Counted from the first letter of the stretch, positions 29,813-39,139 are shown. The stretch is DNA of 64,000 bases from Streptomyces mangrovi (GCF_900114215.1 NZ_FOSG01000009.1:124001-188000); one strand, 5' to 3'. A program made the numbers and translations. The notes: a model not told the origin generated them from the sequence alone.

Positions 29813-32191
29813 TCAGCCCGGCCAGCGCCAGTCGGCGACCTCGGGCAGGTCGGTGCCGTGCTCACGGATCCAGCCGTGGTGCCGCTCGCGGGCCTCCCGC
29901 ACCGACTCGCGCAGCTCCCCGGCCCGCTCCGTGAACCCCGGCGCCCGGTCGATCACGTCCATGACCAGCCGGTAGCGGTCCAGGTCGTTGCGGACCACCA
30001 TGTCGAAGGGAGTGGTGGTCGCCCCGCTCTCCCGGTAGCCGCGCACATGCAGCCGGTCGTGGAGGCCGGGCCGGTGGGCGATCCGGTGGACCAGCCACGG
30101 ATAGCCGTGGTAGGCGAAGACCACCGGCCGGTCACGGGTGAACAGCGCCTCGAACTCCGCGTCCGGCAGCCCGTGCGGATGCCTTGAGGCGGGCATCAGC
30201 CGGGCGATGTCCACGACGTTCACCACCCGCAGCGCCAGTTCGGGCAGATGCTCGCGCAGCAGCGAGGCCGCGGCCAGCGCCTCCTGGGTGGGCACGTCCC
30301 CGGCGCAGGCCAGCACCACGTCCGGCTCCCGTCCCGGCCGCTCGGTCCCGGCCCACTGCCACACCCCGGCGCCGCGCTCGCAGTGCTCGCGGGCCTGCTC
30401 CGGCCCGAGCCAGTCGAAGCAGGGCTGCTTGCCCGCGACGACCACGTTCACCGTGTCCGTCGTCCGCAGCACGTGGTCGGCCACGCACAGCAGAGTGTTG
30501 GCGTCCGGGGGGAAGTAGGCGCGCACCACGTCGGGACTCTTGGTGAGCACATGGTCGACGAAGCCGGGATCCTGATGGGAGAAGCCGTTGTGGTCCTGCC
30601 GCCACACATGAGAGGTCAGCAGGTAGTTCAGGCTCGGGACGGGAGCCCGCCAGGGCACCTCGCGGGCGCTCTGCAGCCATTTGGCGTGCTGGGTGACCAT
30701 GCTCGCCACGATGGTGGAGAAGCCCTCGTAGGAGGTGAAAAGCCCGTGCCGCCCGGTGAGGGTGTAGCCCTCCAGCCAGCCCTGGCACAGATGCTCGGAG
30801 AGCACCTCCATCACCCGGCCGTCGCCTCCGAGGTTCCGGTCCGTCGCCAGCGAGTCGCCCTGCCAGGCGCGGGAGGTGGCCTCCAGGACGTCCTGGAGGT
30901 GGTTGGACTCGGCCTCGTCCGGGGCCGTCAGCCGGAAGTCGCGCCGCCCGGCGGTGTCCTCGAAGACCTGCCGCAGCATGCCGCCCAGCACCCGGGTCGG
31001 CTCGTGGGAGGAGGCTCCGGGCCCGTCCACCGGCACCGCGAAGGCGTCCGGGCCGCGCAGCGGCAGCGGCCGCCGCAGCCGGCCGCCGTCGGCGTGCTTC
31101 GAGGCCCCCAGCCGCCTCTCCCCGCGCGGTACGTGCGCCAGCACCCCGGGCAGGGGGCGGCCGGAACCGTCGAACAGCTCCCCGGGCCGGTACGAGCGCA
31201 GCCACCGCTCCAGCGCACGCAGCCGGCCGGGATCGTCGCGCACGTCCTTCACCGGGATCTGATGGGAGCGCCAGGTGTCCTCCACGGGGGCGCCGTCCAC
31301 CTCCCGGGGCCCGGTCCAGCCCTTGGGGGTGCGCAGCACGATCGCCGGCCAGCGGGGCCGTCCGGCCGCCCCCTCCTCACGCGCGGCCCGCCGGATCGCT
31401 GCGATCTTCTCCAGCGCCGTGTCCAGGGCGGCGGCCAGGGCGCGGTGGACCTCGGCCGCGTCGGTGTCCGGGGCGGCCGTCACGTACAGCGGCTCGTGGC
31501 CGTAGCCGCGCAGCAGGGCGTCCAGCTCCTCGTGGGGGATGCGGGACAGGACGGTCGGGTTGGCGATCTTGTAGCCGTTGAGGTGCAGGACGGGGAGCAC
31601 CGCGCCGTCGTGCACCGGGTCCAGGAACTTGTTCGAGTGCCAGGAGGCGGCCAGCGGCCCCGTCTCCGCCTCGCCGTCCCCGACGACGCAGACGGCCACC
31701 AGGTCCGGGTTGTCCAGGGCGGCCCCGTAGGCGTGGGACAGGGAGTGCCCCAGCTCCCCGCCCTCCTGGATCGAGCCGGGCACCACCGGGGAGGTGTGGC
31801 TGGGCAGCCCGCCGGGGAAGGAGAACTGTTCGAACAGCCGCGCCATCCCCGCCTCGTCGCGTCCCATACCGGGCCACAGCTCCCCGAAGGTGCCCTCCAG
31901 CCAGCTCCCCGCCAGCACCGCGGGGGCACCGTGCCCCGGTCCCCACACGCACAGCGCCTCCAGGTCGCGGGCGCCGATCATCCGGTTCAGATGGGTGTAG
32001 ACCAGGGCCAGGCCCGGACAGGTGCCCCAGTGGCCCAGCAGCCGCGGTTTGACGTGCTCGGGCCGCAACTCCTCACGCAGCAGCGGATTGCCCCGGAGGT
32101 AGAGCTGGCCCGCGGCCAGGTAGTTCATGGCGCGCCAGTGCGCGTCCAGCTCCGCGCACTCGCGGTCGGTGAGCGGGGGGTGCGTCTGCAT
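29813..32191 (-). CDS. xfp: Xylulose-5-phosphate/fructose-6-phosphate phosphoketolase
   Basis: 792 residues from the ATG at 32191, chosen because GGAGG lies 5 bases upstream; an ATG at 32206 is possible. Thiamine diphosphate enzyme blocks are clear: GHWGTCPGLALVYTHLNRMI, GPGHGAPAVLAGSWLEG, EGGELGHSLSHAYGAALDNPD, the metal/ThDP motif VVGDGEAETGPLAASWHSNKF, TPKGWTGP, HGLFTSYEGFSTIVASM, and HDRLHVRGYRESGATTTPFDM near the end. It cleaves xylulose-5-P (and often fructose-6-P) with phosphate to acetyl phosphate plus a triose or tetrose phosphate, giving ATP without oxygen-dependent steps. It is divergent from a GAF regulator; a 12-base tandem repeat fills its upstream region. Confidence 0.95.
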   Translation of the reverse strand: MQTHPPLTDRECAELDAHWRAMNYLAAGQLYLRGNPLLREELRPEHVKPRLLGHWGTCPGLALVYTHLNRMIGARDLEALCVWGPGHGAPAVLAGSWLEGTFGELWPGMGRDEAGMARLFEQFSFPGGLPSHTSPVVPGSIQEGGELGHSLSHAYGAALDNPDLVAVCVVGDGEAETGPLAASWHSNKFLDPVHDGAVLPVLHLNGYKIANPTVLSRIPHEELDALLRGYGHEPLYVTAAPDTDAAEVHRALAAALDTALEKIAAIRRAAREEGAAGRPRWPAIVLRTPKGWTGPREVDGAPVEDTWRSHQIPVKDVRDDPGRLRALERWLRSYRPGELFDGSGRPLPGVLAHVPRGERRLGASKHADGGRLRRPLPLRGPDAFAVPVDGPGASSHEPTRVLGGMLRQVFEDTAGRRDFRLTAPDEAESNHLQDVLEATSRAWQGDSLATDRNLGGDGRVMEVLSEHLCQGWLEGYTLTGRHGLFTSYEGFSTIVASMVTQHAKWLQSAREVPWRAPVPSLNYLLTSHVWRQDHNGFSHQDPGFVDHVLTKSPDVVRAYFPPDANTLLCVADHVLRTTDTVNVVVAGKQPCFDWLGPEQAREHCERGAGVWQWAGTERPGREPDVVLACAGDVPTQEALAAASLLREHLPELALRVVNVVDIARLMPASRHPHGLPDAEFEALFTRDRPVVFAYHGYPWLVHRIAHRPGLHDRLHVRGYRESGATTTPFDMVVRNDLDRYRLVMDVIDRAPGFTERAGELRESVREARERHHGWIREHGTDLPEVADWRWPG

Positions 32192-32230
32192 GGGACCTCC
32201 GGTCATGGCTCGGTCGTCTCTCGGGTCGCC

Positions 32231-32314
32231 GCTCGGCCCGTCACTCGGCTCGTCACTCGGCCCGTCGCCCGGCCCGTCGCCCGGCCCGTCGCCCGGCCCG
32301 TCGCCCGGCCCGCG
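32231..32314. repeat. 12-base minisatellite, seven copies, upstream of phosphoketolase
   Basis: Seven head-to-tail copies of a 12-base unit (GCCCGGCCCGTC, the first three slightly diverged) fill the gap 32192-32521 between phosphoketolase and the divergent GAF regulator. The unit is close to one helical turn and is a multiple of three, so it reads Gly-Pro-x-Asp-like repeats in one reverse phase, though no start or ribosome site supports translation. No clear promoter is seen in the rest of the gap. Confidence 0.85.
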
Positions 32315-32521
32315 GACCGGCCGGGTCTCAAAGGGCTTCGGGGCCCTTCGGGACATGCGGCGCCTGTGGCCCGTGTCCCCTGCACGCGGTCGGCCACACC
32401 CGTACGCGCCGCCCGGGCGGGGGCCGCGCCGTGCCGAGCCCCGTGACGGGCCCCCGCGGGCGACACTCCGCGCCCCGCCGTCCGGTTGCCGCGGCGCCCT
32501 CCCCGGCAGCACGATGGCGGC

Positions 32522-33841
32522 GTGTTCAGACAATGGCTGGCGCTGGAGGCGGGCGCGGACCCGGCCGAACGGGCCGGAGCGGTGCGCCGCGCCCACGAGG
32601 CGTTCCTGTCCGGGGAATCGGTCGGCACGCCCGTGCGCGGCCTGATAGCCGACTCCTGGCGGCGTTCGGCCAGGGCGTCGGTCGCAGTGGACCGGGTGGC
32701 CTCCGTGGACCTCGCCGACGACGATCTCGCGGCCCACCGCCGGGAGCACCCCCTGGGCCGGGTCATGCCGCTGTTCCGGGAACTGCTGGGCGGCATCGTC
32801 GAGGACGGCGCCCATCTGCTGTCGGTCTGCGACGAGCAGGGCCGGATGCTGTGGGTGGAGGGCCACGCGGACATCAGACGGCGCGCGGAGCGGATGAACT
32901 TCGTCCCCGGCTCCCGCTGGTCCGAGCCCCACGCCGGGACCAACGCCCCGGGCACCGCGCTCGCGCTCGGACACCCGGTGCAGATCTTCGCCGCCGAGCA
33001 CTACTGCCGCCCCGTCCAGCCCTGGACCTGCGCCGCGGCCCCCGTCCACGACCCGCGTACCCACCGGGTGCTGGGCGCCGTGAACATCACCGGCGGCGAC
33101 CGTCTGGCCTCACCGCACAGTCTCGCCCTCGTCCAGGCCACCGCCCGGGCGGCCGAGGCCCAACTCGCCTCCCTCGTCCCGGCCGGCGCCCCGGCCCGTC
33201 TCCTGGAAGTCCTGGGCCGCGACGGCGCCCTGCTCCACAGCGGCCGGTCCGAGGCGCCGGTACGGCTGGGGGTGCGGCACAGTGAGATCGTGCTGCTGCT
33301 CGCCTCCCACCCCGACGGGCTCTCCGGCGGCCGGCTCGCCCTGGAGCTGTACGGCGAACGCGACGTCAGCCCCGTCACCCTGCGCGCCGAACTCTCCCGG
33401 CTGCGCGGGGTGCTGGGCCCGCTGCTGGCCTCCCGCCCGTACCGGCTGACCGCCCGGGTGCGCACCGACTGCGACACGGTCGCCGAGGCGGTGGGCGCCG
33501 GCGACCTGCCCACCGCGCTGGCCGCCTACCGGGGTCCGCTGCTGCCGCTGTCCGAGGCGCCCGGGGTGGTGCGGACGCGGCGGATGCTGGAGGACGGGCT
33601 GCGGCGGGCACTGCTCGCCCGCCGGGATCCGGAACTGCTGGACACCTGGGTGCGCACTCCCTGGGGGGAAGACGACCTGGAGGCCTGGGAGGCCCTGGCG
33701 GGCGCGCTGCCCCCGGAGGCCCGGGCGGTGCCCGGCGCCCGGCTGCGGGCTCTGCGCGACGCCTACGGGATCGACCCCCCGCGGGGTTCGGGCGCCCCGC
33801 GCCGCCCGGACGCAACGTTCCCGCAACCCCCCGTTGCCTAA
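32522..33841 (+). CDS. GAF domain transcriptional regulator
   Basis: 439 residues from the GTG at 32522. Residues ~5-45 carry the AERAGAVRRAHEAFL and VRGLIADSWRRSARASV opening typical of GAF regulators that sit beside aldehyde or carbohydrate dehydrogenase genes in streptomycetes. The GAF domain spans ~75-215 (LLSVCDEQGRMLWVEGH, HAGTNAPGTALALGHPVQIFAAEHYC, VLGAVNITGG). A winged-helix-like part follows (VRHSEIVLLLASHP, LALELYGERDVSPVTLRAELSRLR). The ligand is unknown. It is divergent from phosphoketolase and may control it. Start choice is uncertain because no strong ribosome site is seen; a TTG at 32486 is the main alternative. Confidence 0.82.
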   Translation: MFRQWLALEAGADPAERAGAVRRAHEAFLSGESVGTPVRGLIADSWRRSARASVAVDRVASVDLADDDLAAHRREHPLGRVMPLFRELLGGIVEDGAHLLSVCDEQGRMLWVEGHADIRRRAERMNFVPGSRWSEPHAGTNAPGTALALGHPVQIFAAEHYCRPVQPWTCAAAPVHDPRTHRVLGAVNITGGDRLASPHSLALVQATARAAEAQLASLVPAGAPARLLEVLGRDGALLHSGRSEAPVRLGVRHSEIVLLLASHPDGLSGGRLALELYGERDVSPVTLRAELSRLRGVLGPLLASRPYRLTARVRTDCDTVAEAVGAGDLPTALAAYRGPLLPLSEAPGVVRTRRMLEDGLRRALLARRDPELLDTWVRTPWGEDDLEAWEALAGALPPEARAVPGARLRALRDAYGIDPPRGSGAPRRPDATFPQPPVA

Positions 33842-34188
33842 CGTGGCGCTGCGCCTTCGCCGTTCGGCCGCCCACGGGCGGACCGTCGCGGCGGAGCCTT
33901 CTGTGTTCCGTTCCATGGGGACGCCTTCGGAAAGGCTCCCGGCCGCCCGGCGGCGTCCGGGCCCTGCCCGGGCCGATCGCCCCGTGGTCGCCGGCGCCGG
34001 GAGGGGCCGCCCGCGCTCGGGCGGTGCGCATCCGGGAGCGGGGCGTGGAGCGGCGCTCCTCTCCCGGACGGCCAGGGTGGCACGGCGGGGCCGCACGACC
34101 TGCTTGACGGCGAGCAGGACGAACGGTGTCCGGTGGGGACCCCGCGTCCGCGGGGCCCCATCCCGCCCCGCCGTGCCGCCCGCGCCCT
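33842..34188. other. Gene-free gap between convergent genes, two short hairpins
   Basis: About 350 bases after the GAF gene and before the 3' end of the MOSC gene. A 7-base stem with a CGCT loop lies at 34007-34024 and another 7-base stem with a 2-base loop at 34140-34155, the latter well placed to end the MOSC transcript. No ORF with a ribosome site is supported. Confidence 0.45.
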
Positions 34189-35016
34189 TCAGCCCAGGAC
34201 TTCGAAGGGGTCGCCCGTGCGCAGGGTGCCGGTGTTCTCGGGGACGAGAAGCTGCCCGAACAGCAGCCGATCGCCGAAGCGGCGGTGCCTGGCCAGGGTG
34301 CGCAGCGGCTCCTTGCCCCGCTCGGCCGTGGCCTGGTCGGTCGTGGTCACCACGCAGCGGCCGCAGGGCTTGGCCACCCGGAAGGACACCTCGCCGATCC
34401 GGATACGGCGCCAGCCGTCCTCGGACCAGGGGGCGGTGCCCTCGACGACCACGTTGGGCCGGAAGCGGTCCATCGGCAGCGGACCCTCGTCCGGGTGGTC
34501 CCCCTGCTCTATCAGCAGGTTGAGGGCGTCCAGCGACGACACCGTGGTGAGCAGCACGGGGAACGCGTCGGCGAGACTGACCGTTTCGCCCGGGCGGCCG
34601 TGCGAGGAGGTGACCGGGCGCCGGTGCTCGGGCGCGTCCATGTGGACCAGTCGCGCCTGTGTCCCCAGATACGCCGTCAGCCAGTCGTGCGCCTCACCGG
34701 ACGCGGGCACCGCCTCGACCTTGGTGTTCCACATCTCGAACACGTCGGTGCCCGAGGCAGGGTCGGGCACCTCGACGGTCAGCGGCGGCATCCCGGGGGC
34801 GGACAGCAGGAGACCGCCGCCGGGCAGCGGCTCGGCGGCGGCCCGCGCGAGGCGCGGATGCCCGCGCTGGGTGAGCGGTGCGCCGTCGGGACCGGCCGCC
34901 ATCCAGCGCCGGTCCCCCGACAGTCCCCATGGCTCCACGACGGCACGGGCGGTGCCGACACCCGCGAACGACTTCACCGGGTAGAGGTTGAGCGCGGCCA
35001 GTGTGGACGTGGTCAT
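34189..35016 (-). CDS. MOSC domain-containing protein
   Basis: 275 residues. The N-terminal beta-barrel is LAALNLYPVKSFAGVGTARAVVEPWGLSGDRRWM, and the MOSC domain (~120-270) holds TVSSLDALNLLIEQG, MDRFRPNVVVEGTAPWSEDGWRRIRIG and the conserved Cys in VAKPCGRCVVTTTDQ. MOSC proteins carry sulfur from a Cys persulfide or reduce N-hydroxylated compounds with molybdenum cofactor; MOSC_N plus MOSC resembles the YcbX/mARC group. No Fe-S domain is fused. It lies 37 bases downstream of the DUF6643 gene on the same strand, possibly co-transcribed. Confidence 0.88.
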   Translation of the reverse strand: MTTSTLAALNLYPVKSFAGVGTARAVVEPWGLSGDRRWMAAGPDGAPLTQRGHPRLARAAAEPLPGGGLLLSAPGMPPLTVEVPDPASGTDVFEMWNTKVEAVPASGEAHDWLTAYLGTQARLVHMDAPEHRRPVTSSHGRPGETVSLADAFPVLLTTVSSLDALNLLIEQGDHPDEGPLPMDRFRPNVVVEGTAPWSEDGWRRIRIGEVSFRVAKPCGRCVVTTTDQATAERGKEPLRTLARHRRFGDRLLFGQLLVPENTGTLRTGDPFEVLG

Positions 35017-35053
35017 GCGCCCATCCTGCCACCCGGGTCGGACAGTCGGCGGG

Positions 35054-35524
35054 TCAGTAACCACGCCCCTGGTACGAGTGGCCGTATGACTCCTCGTAGG
35101 AGCCGGGGTACGGGCTCTGGGCGGGCACCGGGCGGGCGGCGACCGGACGCATCTGCTGGGGCTGCGGCTGCTGCGGGTAGCCGTACCCCCCGCGCGGCGC
35201 GGCGGCCTGCTGCGGGATGTACGGCGCGGGCGCCTGCTGCAGCGGTGCGGGCTGCTGGACCGGTGCGGGCTGCTGGTAGGCCGGGGCCGGGTAACTCCGC
35301 GCCGGCTGCGGCTGGTAGGAGGGCCCCGACGGCAGCGCGGGCAGCGCGGCCGGGAGGGCGGGCAGGTGGTCCGAGGTCTCGTACGGGGACGCCGGAACGC
35401 GTATGGGCGCGATCTGAGGGGTACCCCGCTCGGCGACCAGGCTGTCGTAGATCGGGGTGTCAGCGAAGGACGGCGCGCTGTAGTAGCCACCGCCATAGGT
35501 GCTGCGGGGGGACGTCATACTCAT
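35054..35524 (-). CDS. DUF6643 family low-complexity protein
   Basis: 156 residues. The first ~45 (TSPRSTYGGGYYSAP, IYDSLVAERGTPQIAPIRVP) are a conserved Streptomyces motif of unknown role. The rest is rich in Pro, Gln, Ala and Tyr (PAPVQQPAPLQQAPAPYIPQQ, GYPQQPQPQQM, SYEESYGHSYQGRGY) and is surely disordered. Both ATG codons at 35524 and 35518 are possible; neither has a clear Shine-Dalgarno, so a leaderless message is conceivable. The composition suggests a scaffolding or condensate-forming protein, but that is a guess. Divergent from the TerD gene. Confidence 0.78.
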   Translation of the reverse strand: MSMTSPRSTYGGGYYSAPSFADTPIYDSLVAERGTPQIAPIRVPASPYETSDHLPALPAALPALPSGPSYQPQPARSYPAPAYQQPAPVQQPAPLQQAPAPYIPQQAAAPRGGYGYPQQPQPQQMRPVAARPVPAQSPYPGSYEESYGHSYQGRGY

Positions 35525-35711
35525 AAGTTAAGCCCACGATGTGCCGGTTGGGGAGAGCGAAAAGAAGGTCATTTGACGGGCTCTGCGCGGTCATCGGCCG
35601 CGGCTGCGGCCAAAGACGGAGAAAACGGTCATCCCGTCCGTCCTGAGGCCGGGAGGCCGGCGGAGCGCGGCGGGCGCGGACGGCCCGGTCACGGAAGAGG
35701 GGAGCACGACC

Positions 35712-36947
35712 ATGCTCAAAGGCGCCAATGTCCGGGTTCCAGCGGACTCGGTCAGGGTCGAGGTGGGGTGGCGCACCGGGCCGGGGGTGCCCGACGTGGA
35801 CGCCTCGGCGCTGCTGCTGGCCTCCTCGGGCAGGGTCCGCTCGGACGACGACCTCGTCTTCTACAACCAGGCGCACCACGCCTCGGGCGCCGTGCGCCAC
35901 GAGGGCAAGAGCCCCGCGGGCGGCGCCGTGACCGACACCCTCGCGGTGGACCTCGCCCGCGTCGAGCCCGCCGTCGAGAGGATCGTCGTCGCCGCCTCCG
36001 CGGACGGCGGGGACTTCGGCCGGGTGCCGGGGCTGTGCGTACGGGTGCTCGACGCGGCCGGCGGAGCCGAACTCGCCCGGTTCGACAGCCGGGACGCCAC
36101 CGTCGAGACCGCCTTCGTGCTCGGCGAGCTCTACCGCCGGCAGGGCGCCTGGAAGTTCCGGGCCGTCGGGCAGGGGTACGACAGCGGACTGGCCGGCCTC
36201 GCCACCGACTTCGGGATCACCGTCGACGAGCCGCGGGCGCCGACCCCCTCCGCCCCCGCACCGGCGGCCCCCGTCGCCACGCCGACGCCGCGGCCGGAGC
36301 CCCGGCCGGTGCGGCTGAGCAAGGTCACCCTGACCAAGGAGGCGCCCACGGTCTCCCTGGCCAAACAGGGCGGCACCTCCGGCGCGATGCGCGTCAACCT
36401 CAACTGGCGGACCCGCAGGCAGTCCGGGGGCTGGGGGAGCAGGCTGAGCCGGGCCCTGGCGCCGCAGACCGGCCTCGATCTGGACCTGTGCGCCCTGTAC
36501 GAGCTCACCGACGGCAGCAAGGGAGTCGTCCAGGCCCTCGGCAACGCCTTCGGCGCGCTGCACCGGCCGCCGTACGTCCACCTCGACGGCGACGACCGCA
36601 CCGGCGCCGTGGAGACGGGCGAGAACCTCACGGTCAACCTCGACCACAAGGACAGATTCCGGCGGCTCCTGATCTTCGTCACGATCTACGAGGGCGCCCG
36701 CAGTTTCGCCGGCCTCCACGCCACGGTGACGCTCACACCGCAGCACGGCGCGCCCGTCGACTTCTCCCTCGACGAGTGCGACCTCCCCTCCACCGTCTGC
36801 GCCCTGGCGCTGATCACCAACGACGGAGGCGATCTCACGGTCCGGCGCGAGTCGCGCTTCCTGGTGCCCGAGCGCGGGGTGAGCCCGCAGCGGACGGTGG
36901 ACCAGGCCTACGGCTGGGGCATGCGGTGGACACCCGGCCGCAAGTGA
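35712..36947 (+). CDS. TerD/TerA family protein, tandem domains
   Basis: 411 residues. The first TerD domain (~1-175) begins MLKGANVRVPADSVRVEVGW and has SDDDLVFYNQAHHASGAVRH, VAASADGGDFGRVPGLCVRV and LGELYRRQGAWKFRAVGQGY, matching the Ca2+-binding TerD pattern (the DxDD-type cluster is SDDDL). A Pro-rich linker (~178-205) leads to a second, TerA-like domain (VTLTKEAPTVSL, DLDLCALYEL, YVHLDGDDRTGA, GENLTVNLDHKDRFRRLLIFVTIYEGA). Ter proteins act at the membrane in tellurite, phage and envelope stress. There are no other ter genes beside it. It is transcribed alone, divergent from DUF6643. Confidence 0.9.
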   Translation: MLKGANVRVPADSVRVEVGWRTGPGVPDVDASALLLASSGRVRSDDDLVFYNQAHHASGAVRHEGKSPAGGAVTDTLAVDLARVEPAVERIVVAASADGGDFGRVPGLCVRVLDAAGGAELARFDSRDATVETAFVLGELYRRQGAWKFRAVGQGYDSGLAGLATDFGITVDEPRAPTPSAPAPAAPVATPTPRPEPRPVRLSKVTLTKEAPTVSLAKQGGTSGAMRVNLNWRTRRQSGGWGSRLSRALAPQTGLDLDLCALYELTDGSKGVVQALGNAFGALHRPPYVHLDGDDRTGAVETGENLTVNLDHKDRFRRLLIFVTIYEGARSFAGLHATVTLTPQHGAPVDFSLDECDLPSTVCALALITNDGGDLTVRRESRFLVPERGVSPQRTVDQAYGWGMRWTPGRK

Positions 36948-37032
36948 TCTCCCCCGGGCGGCCTCCCGCGCACGACGCGGGCCGGGCCGTCCGGCGGGCG
37001 CCGCGCCCGTCCGTGCCCGTACGCTGTGCTCC

Positions 37033-37824
37033 GTGAGAATCGCGCTTGTGGACTCCGGGATCGGCTTGCTGGCCGCCGCGGCCGCGGTACGGCGTGCGAG
37101 ACCCGACGCCGACCTCGTCCTGTCCTCCGACCCCGACGGCATGCCCTGGGGGCCGCGGACCACCGACGACATCACCGCCCGCGCCCTGGACTGCGCGCGG
37201 GCGGCCGCCGCGTACGGCCCCGACGCGCTGATCGTCGCCTGCAACACCGCCTCCGTGCACGCCCTGGAGGTGCTGCGCGCCGAGCTGGAGCCGGCGGTGC
37301 CGGTCGTCGGCACGGTGCCCGCCGTCAAGCCGGCCGCCGCCGCGGGCGGCCCCCTGGCCGTCTGGGCCACCCCCGCCACCACCGGCAGCCCCTACCAGCG
37401 CCGCCTCATCGCCCGGTTCGGCAACGGCGCCGAGATCACCGAGGTGCCCTGCCACGGGCTGGCCGACGCCGTGGAGAAGGGCGACGAGGCCGCCGTCGAC
37501 GCGGCCGTCGCCGCGGCCGCCGCCCTCACCCCGCCCGCGGTGCGGTCCGTGGTGCTGGGCTGCACCCACTACGAGCTGGTCGCCGAGCGCATCCGCGCCG
37601 CCGTCCGCTCCCCGGCGGCCCCCGAGCCGGTGCTGTACGGCTCGGCCGCCGCGGTCGCCGCCCAGGCACTGCGGCGCGTCGGCGCGGAACCGGACCCGAA
37701 GGCGCCCCCCACCGGCACCCTGACCGTCCTCCACAGCGGCAGGCCCACCGGGCTGTCCGGCCCCGCGCGCGGCTACGCCGAGGGCCGGCTGCCGGCGGCG
37801 GAGCACGCCGTACGGACCGGCTGA
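37033..37824 (+). CDS. Asp/Glu racemase family protein, MurI-like
   Basis: 263 residues from GTG. Racemase hallmarks: DSGIGLLAAAAAVRR at the start (Asp-Ser), LIVACNTASVHALE with the first catalytic Cys, VVGTVPAVKPAA, and VVLGCTHYELVAERIR with the second catalytic Cys and His. These match glutamate racemase, which makes D-glutamate for peptidoglycan. The C-terminus is unlike canonical MurI and the Gly of DSGxGG is Leu, so it may be a paralogue with another substrate. No cell-wall gene is adjacent. It starts 85 bases after the TerD gene. Confidence 0.82.
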   Translation: MRIALVDSGIGLLAAAAAVRRARPDADLVLSSDPDGMPWGPRTTDDITARALDCARAAAAYGPDALIVACNTASVHALEVLRAELEPAVPVVGTVPAVKPAAAAGGPLAVWATPATTGSPYQRRLIARFGNGAEITEVPCHGLADAVEKGDEAAVDAAVAAAAALTPPAVRSVVLGCTHYELVAERIRAAVRSPAAPEPVLYGSAAAVAAQALRRVGAEPDPKAPPTGTLTVLHSGRPTGLSGPARGYAEGRLPAAEHAVRTG

Positions 37825-37918
37825 GAGAGGTGGCCGAGCGGGACGGCCGACCGGGGACGGCCGGGCGTCCGCCACCCGCCCGCGCCCCCGTGTCCCCCGC
37901 GACCCGCCGCGCGGCCCC

Positions 37919-38947
37919 CTACGGGACGTCTCTGCCCTCCCCGGCGGTCGCCAGCCCCACCAGCAGCCCCGCGCCCATGGTGACCTGGCTGAAGCTCAGG
38001 GCGTTGCCCACGCTCGCCACCGCTGCCAGCCCCGTGAGCGCCACGCCCGCCGTCAGCACCACCGGTGTCGGGCGCGGCGACCGGTACAGCGCGAGCAGCA
38101 CCCAGCCGAAGGCGGCGCCCATCAGCAGCACACCGGGCACCCCCTGTTCGGCCGCCGTCTGCAGCGGCGCCGAGTGCGGCTTGCCGTCCGGGACGGCACC
38201 CTGCTCGGCGGCCCGGTTCAGCGCGCCGAACCGGTCGGGCCCCGCGCCGTGCACCGGATGCTCCGCCGCGAGCGCCGCGGCCTCCCGCCACAGCACGATC
38301 CGCTGCGAGGTGAGCGCCTCCTGGAGCGGCCTCTCCAGCGCCGGCGGCAGCGCGCCGCCGGCCACCGCCCAGACGGCGCCCACCACGGCCGCGGCCGCCA
38401 CCGCCAGCGCGGCCAGCGCCGGCAGCCTGCGGCGCACCCGGCCCGCGGCCAGCGAGCACAGCAGCACCCCGAGCGCCGCGGCACACCCGGCGGGTGAACC
38501 GGTGGCCAGCGCCGCCGCCGCGACCACCAGGGCCAGCGTGTGCAGCAGCCGCCGCGACCGCGCGCTTCTCGCCGCCCACGCGGCGCAGCACGCCGCGCCC
38601 GCCGCCAGCACCGCCAGCGCGGCCTCGGCACCCGCCCGCCCGGCCGGCACGGTGGCCGACGGATCCGGCAGCGGGAGGGCGGGGGACAGCAGGAGCGAGC
38701 CCAGCCCGGCCAGCGCCGCCCCGGCGGGCGCGGCGGCCGGCAGCAGGGAACCCCCGATCCGCCCGCAGGCGTATCCGGCGGCCACCGCCAGCACCGCCAG
38801 CAGCACCCCCTCCGGCCGGGCGTCCCGCCCGGCCGCGCACAGCAGCGCCCAGCCGGCGCAGCAGCCCAGTAACGCGGCGCCGGCGGTATCCGGCACGCCG
38901 CTTCGCTCCGGTGCGGCGGACAGTGATCCGAGCGCCGGTGAAGCCAT
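37919..38947 (-). CDS. O-antigen ligase/Wzy-like polytopic membrane protein
   Basis: 342 residues with about ten hydrophobic segments (GAALLGCCAGWALLCAAG, VLLAVLAVAAGYACG, LAALAVAAAAVVGAVWAVAGGAL and others). The outside loop LTSQRIVLWREAAALAAEHPVHGAGPDRFG and later PHSAPLQTAAEQGVPGVLLMGAAFGWVLLAL carries the R-x-x-x-W...G-x-G...H-x(S/N)...L-x-x-x-x-E-x-G-x-x-G pattern of the O-antigen ligase (Wzy/WaaL) family. These enzymes join or polymerise lipid-linked glycans at the outer face of the membrane. It is the only glycan gene in view, so the acceptor is unknown. Start at the ATG at 38947. Confidence 0.78.
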   Translation of the reverse strand: MASPALGSLSAAPERSGVPDTAGAALLGCCAGWALLCAAGRDARPEGVLLAVLAVAAGYACGRIGGSLLPAAAPAGAALAGLGSLLLSPALPLPDPSATVPAGRAGAEAALAVLAAGAACCAAWAARSARSRRLLHTLALVVAAAALATGSPAGCAAALGVLLCSLAAGRVRRRLPALAALAVAAAAVVGAVWAVAGGALPPALERPLQEALTSQRIVLWREAAALAAEHPVHGAGPDRFGALNRAAEQGAVPDGKPHSAPLQTAAEQGVPGVLLMGAAFGWVLLALYRSPRPTPVVLTAGVALTGLAAVASVGNALSFSQVTMGAGLLVGLATAGEGRDVP

Positions 38948-39139
38948 CGTCTGCGACCCCCCGAGACATACGGCCGCCCGCCGGGCCCGGAGGTCCTCCG
39001 GGCGCCCGCCGCGGGCCGTGACGTGGGGCACACCGTAGCCCCTGGGACCGACACCGGGATACGCCCCGGCGGGAACGCGTCCGCCCCGGGCCCGCACGGC
39101 CGCCCGCGCCGGGTGGCGACGGGTCCGTAGGCTCGCGGC

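Noticed and set aside
32192..32521. Translation of the 12-base repeat as a Gly-Pro-Asp-rich N-terminal extension of phosphoketolase
   Set aside because: The extension has no ribosome site, and the ATG at 32191 has GGAGG at proper distance and matches the usual enzyme start.
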